Shown here: positions 7,423 through 15,781 of the stretch, piece after piece | Position numbering within the stretch: position 1 is the first letter of the stretch | Layout: the number at the start of each line of letters is the position of its first letter | Assembly (NCBI RefSeq): GCF_000725485.1 | Contig: NZ_JOAG01000063.1 | Location: 23,461 to 87,460, forward strand | Direction of reading: 5' to 3' | DNA from: Nonomuraea candida | GTDB taxonomy: Bacteria; Actinomycetota; Actinomycetes; Streptosporangiales; Streptosporangiaceae | DNA: 64,000 nt | The notes under the pieces: generated by a model | The model's input: only the letters and a program-made list of their open reading frames with translations | The model's database searches: none | What the model was told of the DNA's origin: nothing | Position numbers and translations under genes: made by a program

Positions 7423-8667
7423 TCACGTACGCCCCCGCTCACGCGCGTCCTTTTTGCGCCGGCCGCGCGGCGCCGGCCCGAGCTCGGGCGTCTTGTACGT
7501 GACCAGCGGGACCGTGGTGACCACGGGCGTGGCCAGGCCGTGCCCGACAAGGTCGGAGATCACCTGCTCGATGCGCTTGTACGCCCCCGGCGCCTCCTCG
7601 AAGAGCAGCTGCCGGTCGCCGCACACCACCAGCGATCCCACCGGCGTACGCCGCAGTTCCTCCACCGTGTGCTTGGCCCGCCCCCGGCGCAGCGCGTCCG
7701 CCCGCGACATCTTGCGGCCCGCGCCGTGCGCCACGGAATGGCCGGCCTCCGGCCCGGCGTGGGCGGCCACGAGGTAGGAGGGGGTGCCCCGGGTGCCGGC
7801 GATGAGCACGTCACATCCGTCGCCCGGCGCCGCCCCCTTGCGGTGCAGGTAGCTCCCGTCGCGGATCTCCACCAGGTTGTGGCACTGGTCGACGATCGGC
7901 TCGGCGGGCTCGAACCCCAGCGCGTGCGCGACCCGGGCCGCCAGCAGCCGCCGGTTGAGCGACCCCCACCGTACGGCGTCGTCGTGCATCGCCAGGTAGG
8001 CGCCGGGGTCGGGTGCGGGACCCGCGCCGTGGACCTCGGTGTGCGCCCGCAGGATCCGCTCGCCCAGCCCCCGCGAACCGCTGTGGACGATGAGCACCAG
8101 GTCGCCGGCGTCGAGCCCGAGCCGGGCGGCGTGGCCCGGCTCGAAGACGGTCCCGACCCGCGCCAGCTCCACGAAGTGGTTGCCGCGGCCGACCGTCCCG
8201 AGCCCTTCGACGTGCCCGCCGGGAATGTCCTCCTGCACCGCGTCCCAGGCGGGATCGTCCGCGTCCTGCTCGGGGTGCAGCGGGCGGTCGAGATCGGGGA
8301 ACCGGGCGGCGAGCTTCTCCGGCACGGCCCGCTTGAGCCGGACGGGGAACACGGCGATGCCGCACCCGATGTCGGAGCCCACCAGGAACGGGTACAGCAC
8401 GGACGACACCATGGCCGCGCCGATGGGGGCGCCCTTGCCGGGATGCAGATCCGGCATGCCGGCGACGTGCCGCATGCCGTCGAGCGCGGCCACCTGGTGG
8501 CACTGCGCGACGGCGTCGGACTCGATCCAGCTCGCGGCCGAGGCGAACACGGTCACCGTGGCAGGCGTGGCAGGCGTGGCAGGCGTGGCGGGCGTGGCAG
8601 GCGTGGCGGGCGCGGCGGGCGTGGCAGGCGGCGGAGAGTGATGACGGGACAAGGACGCTCTCTTCAC
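7423..8667 (-). CDS. rtcB: RNA-splicing ligase RtcB
   Basis: A 414-aa GTP- and Mn-dependent ligase joining 2',3'-cyclic-phosphate and 5'-OH RNA ends. Family motifs are complete: MPDLHPGKGAPIG, GSDIGCG (metal Cys), GRGNHFVE, HSGSRGLG, and HGAGRKMSR with the GMP-accepting His. Residues about 12-37 are an Ala-Thr-Pro repeat encoded by 9-bp units that is not part of the fold. The GTG at 8667 has no SD, so translation may begin further in. It heads an operon with prfH, the arrangement associated with repair of cleaved rRNA. It lies 268 bp after a co-directional hydrolase gene. Confidence 0.93.
   Translation of the reverse strand: MKRASLSRHHSPPPATPAAPATPATPATPATPATPATVTVFASAASWIESDAVAQCHQVAALDGMRHVAGMPDLHPGKGAPIGAAMVSSVLYPFLVGSDIGCGIAVFPVRLKRAVPEKLAARFPDLDRPLHPEQDADDPAWDAVQEDIPGGHVEGLGTVGRGNHFVELARVGTVFEPGHAARLGLDAGDLVLIVHSGSRGLGERILRAHTEVHGAGPAPDPGAYLAMHDDAVRWGSLNRRLLAARVAHALGFEPAEPIVDQCHNLVEIRDGSYLHRKGAAPGDGCDVLIAGTRGTPSYLVAAHAGPEAGHSVAHGAGRKMSRADALRRGRAKHTVEELRRTPVGSLVVCGDRQLLFEEAPGAYKRIEQVISDLVGHGLATPVVTTVPLVTYKTPELGPAPRGRRKKDARERGRT
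8561..8632. repeat. 9-bp minisatellite inside the rtcB 5' end
   Basis: Eight units of GCAGGCGTG or GCGGGCGTG (two end units diverged) encode the Ala-Thr-Pro run at the RtcB N-terminus on the minus strand. Copy number could vary without a frameshift. Confidence 0.85.
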
Positions 8668-8935
8668 TGAAAAGCTGAACGCTGCACGCCGGGCCCTGGA
8701 CAGGGCACGAGCAGCACATGGGCAGGCGGCATCACGGCGCGAGCGGGCGCCGTGGCATCACGGAATGGCGGGTGCGGTCCCTCAGAGCCTCATGGCCACC
8801 ACGTTCCCCGAGCCCCACCGCCCGGGGCAACCGATTTTCCCGGCGGTCACCCCCCGTCCGAGGGCCCGGCCGCCTTCCCTGCCGGCACGAGCGGGCCCCG
8901 GAGCGCCGCCACCTGGCATGTCCGGCGCCGGCGGG

Positions 8936-9823
8936 TCACACCGTCGCGGCCGCCCGGCGGAAGAAGCCGATCTGGTCGGCGACCACGCGGTCCCGGAGCG
9001 CGGGGTCGGTGTAGAAGGTGAAGTGGTTCCCGGGGTACGCGCGCAGCTCCCCGCGCGGCGCCCGGTCGGCCAGCTCCCGGGTGGTCTCCAGCGGCGTCTC
9101 CCGGTCCTCGGCCGCGACGCAGACCAGCAGCGGGCAGGCCAGGCGCGCCGCGGCCGCCGCGGGCCGGTAGCGCATCATCTGCAGCAGCCCCCTGGGTGCG
9201 ACGCTGTTGCGCCACGACGTCGTCTGCCCGCCCGTCAGCGTCTGGATGTGCCGGTCGGCCTCGGGGGTCGCGGTCACGGCCAGCTCTCCCGGCCGTCCCA
9301 CCATGGGGATGTAGTACGGGCTCATGCCCAGCCCGCCCCGCAACGCGTCCCGGACGATCGCCCCCAGCAGCCGCAGCGTCTCGCCGGTCGAGCGGCCCTC
9401 GACCTTCTTCGGGAACCCGTTGAACGGGATCTGCGCCACCACGGCGGCGATCCGGGGGTCGTCCGCGGCCACGGTGATGGCGTGCGCCCCGCCCAGCGAG
9501 TTGCCCCACAGCAGCACCCTGCCGGGATCGACCCGCTCGTGCCCCCGTACGTACGCCACGGCGGCCCGCACGTCGGCGAGCTGGCCGCCCATGTCGGGCA
9601 GCTGGCGCGGCTCGCCGTCGCTCTCGCCGAAGCTCCGGTAGTCGAAGACCAGCGCCGCGAAGCCCTCGGCGGCGAAGCGCTCGGCGTAGTCGAAGAGCCG
9701 GTCCATCGTCCCGCTGAAACCGTGGCAGAGCACCACGCACGGGGCCGGCCCGGAACCGGCGGGCAGGTAGAGGTAGCCGGCGCACCGGACACCGTCCGAG
9801 GTGAAGGACACCTTGGTCCGCAT
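8936..9823 (-). CDS. Alpha/beta-hydrolase (dienelactone hydrolase/esterase type)
   Basis: A 295-aa cytoplasmic hydrolase. The oxyanion region is CVVLCHGFSG, the nucleophile elbow GNSLGG, and the acid and His are in VAAEDRETPLETT and PGNHFTFYTDP. I chose the ATG at 9823 (MRTKVSFTSDGVRCAGYLYLP); an ATG 9 bp upstream is also possible. The frame stays open far upstream on the minus strand, but that part is antisense to the tetR gene. It is divergent from this TetR regulator, with one palindrome near each start, so it is the likely target. Substrate unknown. Confidence 0.85.
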   Translation of the reverse strand: MRTKVSFTSDGVRCAGYLYLPAGSGPAPCVVLCHGFSGTMDRLFDYAERFAAEGFAALVFDYRSFGESDGEPRQLPDMGGQLADVRAAVAYVRGHERVDPGRVLLWGNSLGGAHAITVAADDPRIAAVVAQIPFNGFPKKVEGRSTGETLRLLGAIVRDALRGGLGMSPYYIPMVGRPGELAVTATPEADRHIQTLTGGQTTSWRNSVAPRGLLQMMRYRPAAAAARLACPLLVCVAAEDRETPLETTRELADRAPRGELRAYPGNHFTFYTDPALRDRVVADQIGFFRRAAATV

Positions 9824-9847
9824 ACAGATCATCCCCACGGCCATAGA

Positions 9848-9862
9848 CTTACCGACGGTAAG
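9848..9862. promoter_or_regulatory. TetR operator 1
   Basis: CTTACCGACGGTAAG is a perfect 7+1+7 palindrome between the divergent hydrolase and tetR genes, 25 bp upstream of the hydrolase ATG. Confidence 0.7.
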
Positions 9863-9878
9863 CACTGTAGCGAAGAAA

Positions 9879-9893
9879 CTGACCGCAGGTAAG
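9879..9893. promoter_or_regulatory. TetR operator 2
   Basis: CTGACCGCAGGTAAG is a second, imperfect copy of the palindrome at 9848-9862 (12 of 15 positions identical). It ends 9 bp before the tetR ATG and fits autorepression. Confidence 0.6.
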
Positions 9894-9901
9894 TGAGGCC
9901 C

Positions 9902-10618
9902 ATGACATCCGAGCGGATTCTGGAGGCGGCGCGCGCCCTGTTCGCCGCCCGCGGCTATCGCGCCACCTCCATGCGGGCCATCGCCGACGACGTCGGCATC
10001 ACCAAGGCCGCCCTCTACTACCACTTCGACTCCAAGGAGGAGATCCTCCACCGGCTCACGCTGCCGCTCCTGGACGAGCTGGAGTCGGTGCTGGCCCGGG
10101 CCGAGTCCTGCGAGAGTGCCGAGGAGGTCCGGTGGCGCGCGATCGAGGGCTACGTGGACGTGCACCTGCGCCACCGGCACACCCTCACCATGCTGGTCAA
10201 GGACATGACGCTGCTGGTGCAGGCCCCGGTCGCCGACCGCTTCCGCGCCGCGATCGCGCTGGCCAACGACCTGGTGGCCGGCCCGGGCGGCGGGCTCGCG
10301 CAGCGGGTGCGGGCCTCGCAGGTGGTCGCCGGGCTGGCCGACCCGGTGGTGCTGTTCCGCGACGAGCCGGCCGAACGGCTGCGCGACCTGATCCTCGACG
10401 GCGCCAGGGCGCTGCTGGGCGAACCGCCGGCCCCCCGGGCCCGCGGCCGGGCCAGGGGCCGGAACGGCGGCCGCCGCGCCATCCTCACCGACGAGCAGGC
10501 CGCACAGGCCCGCACCCTGCATGCCGAGGGCCACGGCGCCGAGGACCTGGCCACCCGCTTCAACGTCTCCAGAGCCACCATCTACCGCTATCTCAAAACC
10601 AAAGATTCTGAGACTTGA
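9902..10618 (+). CDS. TetR-family regulator with an extra C-terminal resolvase-like HTH
   Basis: A 238-aa DNA-binding protein. The N-terminal TetR helix-turn-helix is clear (ILEAARALFAARGYRATSMRAIADDVGITKAALYYHF). The middle is a usual ligand-binding domain. After an Arg/Gly-rich linker (RARGRARGRNGGRR), residues about 192-235 form a second HTH (LTDEQAAQARTLHAEG...LATRFNVSRATIYRYLK) of the kind at the C-terminus of Hin/resolvase recombinases. Two DNA-binding domains in one TetR protein is unusual. It is divergent from the hydrolase with two operators between. An in-frame GTG 9 bp upstream is an alternative start. Confidence 0.88.
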   Translation: MTSERILEAARALFAARGYRATSMRAIADDVGITKAALYYHFDSKEEILHRLTLPLLDELESVLARAESCESAEEVRWRAIEGYVDVHLRHRHTLTMLVKDMTLLVQAPVADRFRAAIALANDLVAGPGGGLAQRVRASQVVAGLADPVVLFRDEPAERLRDLILDGARALLGEPPAPRARGRARGRNGGRRAILTDEQAAQARTLHAEGHGAEDLATRFNVSRATIYRYLKTKDSET

Positions 10619-10709
10619 TTCTGAGACGAGATGCGCGACGGTCGCTGCCCGCCCCTCACCATGGCTGGCCCTGCCTCCTCTTTCCCAAGCCGACGAAGAA
10701 AGCCGGCCC

Positions 10710-10865
10710 GTGAGCGCCGGCCGATGGGGCCATCCGCCATCCTGCTCGCCGTTGACCTGGTGATCCTTGCGTTGCGTGATCGCGTTCGTATGTGGTGCTC
10801 GTCGAACGTGGCATTGAGTCGTACACCTCGCCCAGGCGCTGCGGGGCGGCTGCACCTCGCCAGGG
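10710..10865 (+). pseudogene. NUDIX/NrtR-like gene fragment (relic)
   Basis: This stretch resembles the first ~155 bp of the NUDIX gene at 46431, including CTGCTCGCCGTTGACCTGG and GTGCTCGTCGA. A one-base loss after the TGG codon shifts the frame and later positions are scrambled, so no product is expected. The rest of 10619-11116 holds no recognisable gene. Confidence 0.7.
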
Positions 10866-11116
10866 CCGTGGCATGCCAGCCCGGCCGACCATGCCGGTCG
10901 TCAGCGCGTGCGGTCTCGGCGGGCGCTGAGAGGAATCGGAGTGAACAGGTCCGCCGAGCTGTTTCATGCCGATCCTGACGATCGAACGGTTGGGGTGGCC
11001 GGAATACCGTTTTCATCCGACAGCATGACGTGAGGAACAGTGGCGTGGCAATGTGAAGGAGTAAGAACCCGAGCCTGACGGGGCACGGCTCACGTACCAC
11101 CTCGGTGGAGGTCCTC
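10866..11116. other. Intergenic stretch before cassette 1
   Basis: No coding signal. It should carry the promoter of the following three-gene cassette, but I see no convincing -35/-10 pair. The GGAGG SD of the first gene lies at its end. Confidence 0.4.
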
Positions 11117-11368
11117 ATGCCTACTCGTGCCGAGTTGCTGGACGTACTGCGTCGCGTACAGGAGATATCGGACCAGCACTGGCATTCCCTGGATCGGCCG
11201 CTGTTGCAAATGTCGAGCGGACGCACATGGACGGGTCCGGCCGCCGACAGATTCGCCGATGATCTGGCTCATCAGCGTGCGGAGGTGTGGAGAGGGCTTC
11301 GCGGGATCATCGAACATCTCAACGAGACAATCTCTACTCTGACTGTGATGGGGCCAAGAGACGAATGA
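11117..11368 (+). CDS. Small W-x-G protein, WXG100-like (cassette 1, gene 1)
   Basis: An 83-aa, probably two-helix protein with a central W-T-G turn (RTWTGPAADRFADDL), the hallmark of WXG100/ESX-type secretion partners. The ATG follows GTGGAGG at good spacing; a GTG 12 bp upstream is less likely. It overlaps the next gene by ATGA. The same arrangement recurs at 40652-37785, where the paralogue has W-V-G followed by SRFEQNL. Function is inferred from shape and motif only. Confidence 0.75.
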   Translation: MPTRAELLDVLRRVQEISDQHWHSLDRPLLQMSSGRTWTGPAADRFADDLAHQRAEVWRGLRGIIEHLNETISTLTVMGPRDE

Positions 11369-13443
11369 CCTTCTCATCGATCGACCCCAGAGAAATGCAC
11401 CAACTTGGATCCAGCGTGCAAAATGCAGGAAAAGGGCTGGCCGAATGTGCTGCACAACTCCGGGTGATTCTGAACGAGGTCGAGCTCACGCACCCCGGCG
11501 TGGTGGCGATCGGCCGGGCAGGGCAGTGGCTGACCGAGCAGGCGCCTGACCTCTACAGACGGCGCGACCTCGCGTACGAGGCCGAGAAGATCGATGTGGA
11601 CGTCTTCGGCAATCCGCTCCCCGGCAAAGTCGTCCCTCCTGGGATGACCAGGATCGACGAGTCGAGAATGATCTCCGGCAAGGTGCGTGCCGACGCCCGG
11701 CATGTGGCCTCACTGGTCGCCGCCGCCGCACGCGGCGACGCAAGGGCGCGCGAGAATCTGGCTGCTTATGAGGGGCGGCTGTCCGACCCGCAATTCGCCA
11801 CGGCTCTCATCGAACAACTCGGTCCGCGAGGCCTCCTTGAGATCCCCGCCATCATGGGCACGCGGGTGCGCAAGACGCTCGATGCCGATCCTGATTCGGC
11901 GGAGAGTGTCCGGCGCCAGAATCGTGATGTCCTGTCCATGCTGAGCAGGGCGCTGGCCACAGCCACCAACGTGAACAATACGGTGCACGTGGGCCGGAAA
12001 TTCACGGAGGAGTTGAAGCGGCAGGGGCGTGCGGAGATACCGGCTCCCGACATGGGCGGGCTGACGAACCCCGGTTATTGGTCACTCGGTCAGGTCCTCG
12101 CGGCGGCACCCGACCAGGCTTACAGCGAGTGGTTCATGAGAACCGTCGGCCAGGACATGATTCGCTGGGATCGCGACTATCTGAGAGCGCACCGCACACG
12201 CTTCCTGCCCAAAGACACCGACGTCTACAACTTGCCCGCTCCCATCGACACCCGGCCGTTCCAGGGATCCTCCGTCGTGGGCGCCGCCGACCCGATCGCC
12301 GCGCTGATGAATATCGCGAGCACCTCGAGAGAGCGTGCCCAGGCCCTGCTCGACGACAAGGACCTGATGAAATACCTGCTGGGTGAGCGTCGCGCGCAGT
12401 GGGAAATGGGGGATCGAGGCGAGTCGCTGGGCGCCACCATGGAAGCCGCCATGAAAGAAGCGGATGCTGATTCCAAGCGGTTGGCGGTGTGGGCCGGTCA
12501 GATACTCGCGGACCAGATCAAGGCGGGGATTTCGGTCAGTGACACGGGAGATGTCACGATCAAGAATCCATCGGAGTTCGACCGGCTCTCCGGCATTCGT
12601 GACAACATGGGCCGAATCATGGCCGAGCACTCCGACGACATCGTGTTCTCTTACTTCATCGCCCCGAAGCGAGCAGCAGGCGAGCCGACGGGAGATGTCG
12701 AAGGAAAGACCACCGCGCGTTTCAATCCGACCGACCTCGATCTCGTCATGCTGGACGTGGCCATCGACGATCAGGGCTACGAAGCCCTGCTCCGCGGCGA
12801 GATCGCGGACATGCGGGGCAAGATCGATGAAGCGATGGCCACGGGGAACGGAAAGAAGCTGGATAATGTCATCGCGCTCAACTCCAAAGCGATGGGGCAT
12901 CTGCTGGAGGCGCGCAGGATAGCGCTCGTCAGCCGGGGCAAGGAGGCAGATGCCGCCGATGAGGAGTTGCGGAAACTGATCGAGAACGGCATCGGTCTCG
13001 TTCCGGTTCCTTTCGCTGAAAGGGTCGGAAAGCTCGGGGTAAAAGCGGCCGGAACCATTTATGAGAGCTTCGTCCAGGGCGGTTACAAGCAGGCCGGCGA
13101 CTGGCTCGCAAAGAACAGCGGCCATGCCGGCAAGAAAGCATCCAAGGCATTCAGTGAGGCGGCAACGAACGACATCGCCGCCCAGGAGTTGGTGAAGCAG
13201 ATGCTCGCATCTTCCACGGTGGCTCATGGCGCTTATGATCGCGAGGATCTCAAGAGAAGCTTCGTGATCGGAGACCCGCCGCGGGTGAAAGATCCTCGTG
13301 ACATGACCGAAGCGGAGTACGAGAGCTTCCTCCGTTGGATGGCCGACAACACTACGATGCCGGCCGATTTCACGGAGGCGCAGGAGAGCGCCTCGGTAGG
13401 GGGCGAGGAATTCCGCGACAACCTCAAAGCCGCGGTCAAATGA
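11365..13443 (+). CDS. Large helical protein, T7SS-associated type (cassette 1, gene 2)
   Basis: A 692-aa protein without signal peptide or membrane segments, Ala/Glu/Lys-rich and apparently mostly helical. It is related along its length to the 685-aa protein at 38365-40422. Matching landmarks are ARGDARARENLAAYEGRLSDPQFATALIEQLG against GRGDKAALAKLRGYADKTKDPEFVKAFLAKLG, the GHLLEARRIAL/GHLLETRRLAL segment, and a C-terminal F-V-x-D-PP region followed by W-x-R/D. No enzyme motif is visible. ATGA overlaps at both ends tie it to the W-x-G protein and the lipoprotein. It could be a structural, substrate or toxin-like component of a type VII-linked system; none of these is shown by the sequence. 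Confidence 0.75.
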   Translation: MTFSSIDPREMHQLGSSVQNAGKGLAECAAQLRVILNEVELTHPGVVAIGRAGQWLTEQAPDLYRRRDLAYEAEKIDVDVFGNPLPGKVVPPGMTRIDESRMISGKVRADARHVASLVAAAARGDARARENLAAYEGRLSDPQFATALIEQLGPRGLLEIPAIMGTRVRKTLDADPDSAESVRRQNRDVLSMLSRALATATNVNNTVHVGRKFTEELKRQGRAEIPAPDMGGLTNPGYWSLGQVLAAAPDQAYSEWFMRTVGQDMIRWDRDYLRAHRTRFLPKDTDVYNLPAPIDTRPFQGSSVVGAADPIAALMNIASTSRERAQALLDDKDLMKYLLGERRAQWEMGDRGESLGATMEAAMKEADADSKRLAVWAGQILADQIKAGISVSDTGDVTIKNPSEFDRLSGIRDNMGRIMAEHSDDIVFSYFIAPKRAAGEPTGDVEGKTTARFNPTDLDLVMLDVAIDDQGYEALLRGEIADMRGKIDEAMATGNGKKLDNVIALNSKAMGHLLEARRIALVSRGKEADAADEELRKLIENGIGLVPVPFAERVGKLGVKAAGTIYESFVQGGYKQAGDWLAKNSGHAGKKASKAFSEAATNDIAAQELVKQMLASSTVAHGAYDREDLKRSFVIGDPPRVKDPRDMTEAEYESFLRWMADNTTMPADFTEAQESASVGGEEFRDNLKAAVK

Positions 13444-14030
13444 GCAGGCTGCCAGGCTGGCTCCGCGTGGCCGTTGCCGTGATGGTGATCGCCGCATGCA
13501 CGCCGGACAAGCCCGTGGCCGATCCGCTGCCCGATCCTGCCCGGCCCGAGCGTGGTTCCGTGGCCGACCGGCCCCCCTACCTTTGCTATTTCATTCCCCA
13601 GGCGGCGGTGGCCGACCTCACTGGCTACACCGGCTCGTACAGGGTTGGTGACGACAAACGCGATCCCGTCGGGCACGACTGCGTCATCTCGAACGAAGAG
13701 CAGAGCCTCTTCATCACGAGCTACGACGTCACACGCTCTCGGAAAACCATCGATCGTTATCTCGAGTGGGCGAAGGAGAGCAACCCGGCCGAGCTTCCCG
13801 AGAAGCTGGGCAGAGGGTTGATCGCCGACTTCGAGATCCGCGCCAATCCGTACCGGACGGTGGAAGCCTGGTTCCGCTGTGGTTCCAACGACTCGCTCAT
13901 CGCCATCACCGTCAAACGAAATCCGGCACGGGACCAGGACCACGACCTGGTTCAGCTCATGGAGATAGCTCAGCGGCGGTTCGCCGAGATGTTCACCTGC
14001 GAACCCGGCGGCCCGCCGTCCACTGAGTGA
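13440..14030 (+). CDS. Lipoprotein, DUF3558-like (cassette 1, gene 3)
   Basis: A 196-aa exported lipoprotein with signal peptide and lipobox VIAAC (Cys near residue 20). The mature part starts with a Pro/Asp-rich tether and then Y-L-C-Y-F-I-P-Q-A-A-V-x-x-L-T-G, a signature shared with the lipoproteins at 37785 and 42290. A later Cys (HDCVIS) could pair with the first. The start overlaps the previous stop by ATGA. It should sit on the outer face of the membrane; its partner is unknown. Confidence 0.78.
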   Translation: MSRLPGWLRVAVAVMVIAACTPDKPVADPLPDPARPERGSVADRPPYLCYFIPQAAVADLTGYTGSYRVGDDKRDPVGHDCVISNEEQSLFITSYDVTRSRKTIDRYLEWAKESNPAELPEKLGRGLIADFEIRANPYRTVEAWFRCGSNDSLIAITVKRNPARDQDHDLVQLMEIAQRRFAEMFTCEPGGPPSTE

Positions 14031-14239
14031 CCCGCCCTGGCGCACGGTCCGGCGCGCACGCTCGCGATGCCGGCGTTCGGGGGACCATGTGAAGTAGTTC
14101 CTGGTAAGTGGACTGATCACTGTCCTCACGAGGAGCTTCGGGTGATGTTCTGTCGCGTCACCCTTGGTTTGTCGCGGGAATGCTGAGCTACGGGGACGCC
14201 GGTGATCGAGGGGGCGGCCTCCCGGCAGCGGGGCGGGGG

Positions 14240-14815
14240 TCAGGAGCGCTTCGCCGTGCGGTGGAGGCGGAGGGCGGAGATGAGAAAGAAGACGCCGCCG
14301 GCGGTCGCGTACCCGGCGAGGCTGGTCAGCGCCGCGGCCGGCGTACCGGCCTGGAGGATGAACGTCGTCCCGGCGATCGTGGAGATCGCTCCGCTGAGGA
14401 TCATCGGCCACTGACCGCCGAGCGTGCGGCGGCTGACGGCCACGATGAGCTGCACGATTCCGGCGGTGATGGCCCAGGCGCCCCAGACGCGCAGCACCGC
14501 GGGCACGCCCGTGGCGGCCGTGGCGGCCAGGCCGATGGCGGCGAGCAGGCTGAGGGTCAGGTTCACGTACAGGGCCGCGGCGGGGCGCGCGGCTCCGGAG
14601 GAGCGCAGGTCGATGACGGCCGCGGTGACGTCGAACAGCGGATAGATCACGAGCAGGACCACGCTCACCGGACCGGTGGCCGGCCCGGTCAGGAACAGCA
14701 GGACCGCCCAGACGAGGGCGAACCCGAATCGCATCACATAGAGATTCCGCAACGCCGCAGCGGCGGGACGGGCGTTCGGGGCGGCGTCGGCGCCGGTGTC
14801 GGAGGGGGCGTTCAT
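14240..14815 (-). CDS. DUF308-like six-helix membrane protein
   Basis: A 191-aa protein with about six hydrophobic helices from residue 25 (FGFALVWAVLLFLTG, VVLLVIYPLFDVTAAVI, LTLSLLAAIGLAATAA, WGAWAITAGIVQLIVA and so on), matching the HdeD/DUF308 layout. The ATG at 14815 follows AGAAGGA. It is divergent from a TetR gene with a 24-bp near-palindrome between, so it is probably that regulator's target. Function of the family is poorly known; acid or general stress is a guess. Confidence 0.8.
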   Translation of the reverse strand: MNAPSDTGADAAPNARPAAAALRNLYVMRFGFALVWAVLLFLTGPATGPVSVVLLVIYPLFDVTAAVIDLRSSGAARPAAALYVNLTLSLLAAIGLAATAATGVPAVLRVWGAWAITAGIVQLIVAVSRRTLGGQWPMILSGAISTIAGTTFILQAGTPAAALTSLAGYATAGGVFFLISALRLHRTAKRS

Positions 14816-14873
14816 TCTCGTCCTTCTCATCTCGCAGTACGGCTCTCGCGGGACGGACTCCGCAGGCCAGATA

Positions 14874-14897
14874 GGTAGAATGACTAGTAACTCTACC
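14874..14897. promoter_or_regulatory. 24-bp TetR-type operator
   Basis: Perfect outer arms GGTAGA and TCTACC flank a central ACTAGT, with 20 of 24 positions symmetric. It lies between the divergent DUF308-like and tetR genes and overlaps a TAGAAT that could be a -10 box. Good candidate for binding by the adjacent regulator. Confidence 0.7.
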
Positions 14898-14956
14898 GGC
14901 GTTGACGTTAGCCCGGCGGTGAGGTCCGGCGCAAGGGGCGATGAGGAAGGACGCGT

Positions 14957-15541
14957 ATGATCTCGGGCATGACCAGCCCCATGCGCGAGCGACTCCTCGA
15001 AGCGGCGAGCGAGCTGTTCTACGCGCACGGGCTGCGTGCGGTGAGCGTCGACAAGGTCATCGACCTGGCCGGCACGACGAAGGTGACGTTCTATCGGCAC
15101 TTCAAGAGCAAGGACGAGCTGGTCGTCGCATACCTCGAACGCCGCGCCGCGCTGGAGCGGGACGGCATCGGCGGAGCGATGAAGCAGGGCGACGGTGACG
15201 TCGACGCCACCCTGCGCGTGATCTCCGAGGCGATCGGGGCTCTTGCCTGCGCGCCCGGCTTCCGCGGTTGCCCCTTCATCAACGCGGCCGCCGAATATCC
15301 TGACCCGGACAGCCCGATCCGCAGGGCCGTCGACGCGCATCGCCGCTGGAACAAGGCGACGTTCGAGCAGCTCATCGCTCCACTCGGCATCCCGAACCCC
15401 GTGGAGGTCGCCGACGACCTCATGCTGATCCGCGACGGAGCCATGGTCGCCGGATACCTCGACCAGCCGGCAACCGTCGCCGCCTCATTCCTCCGCAGCA
15501 GCCAGGCCGTCATCCGCGCCGGCAACCCGCCGCGAAGCTGA
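14957..15541 (+). CDS. TetR-family transcriptional regulator
   Basis: A 194-aa regulator with N-terminal HTH (LLEAASELFYAHGLRAVSVDKVIDLAGTTKVTFYRHFKSKDEL) and a C-terminal ligand domain including GFRGCPFINAAAEYPDPDSPIR, typical of the LmrA/YxaF-like TetR subgroup. The ATG at 14957 follows AGGAAGGA. It probably represses itself and the divergent membrane protein gene through the palindrome at 14874-14897. Confidence 0.88.
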   Translation: MISGMTSPMRERLLEAASELFYAHGLRAVSVDKVIDLAGTTKVTFYRHFKSKDELVVAYLERRAALERDGIGGAMKQGDGDVDATLRVISEAIGALACAPGFRGCPFINAAAEYPDPDSPIRRAVDAHRRWNKATFEQLIAPLGIPNPVEVADDLMLIRDGAMVAGYLDQPATVAASFLRSSQAVIRAGNPPRS

Positions 15542-15781
15542 GCGACCCGCCTCCGCCGGCATCGCTCGCCCCGTCCGCCCCGCCAAAGAAACCTGCTCAA
15601 GCCTCCGGAGCCGCAGCCGTTGCCGGAGCCGCAGCCGAGCAGCGACGAGAGCTACTGGCAGCTGCGCATCAGCGTCCTGGCGGCGCGATCACGCCGGTGT
15701 GGGACACCCTCAACACCTTCACCAGACCGCCAGGACGCTCCACCACCACCACCTCCCGCCGCACGCGCAGGGGCCGGCCGT

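Noticed and set aside
9824..10855. Minus-strand extension that would lengthen the alpha/beta hydrolase to 639 aa
   Set aside because: The extra part is antisense to the TetR gene and has no domain; the hydrolase starts naturally at 9823.
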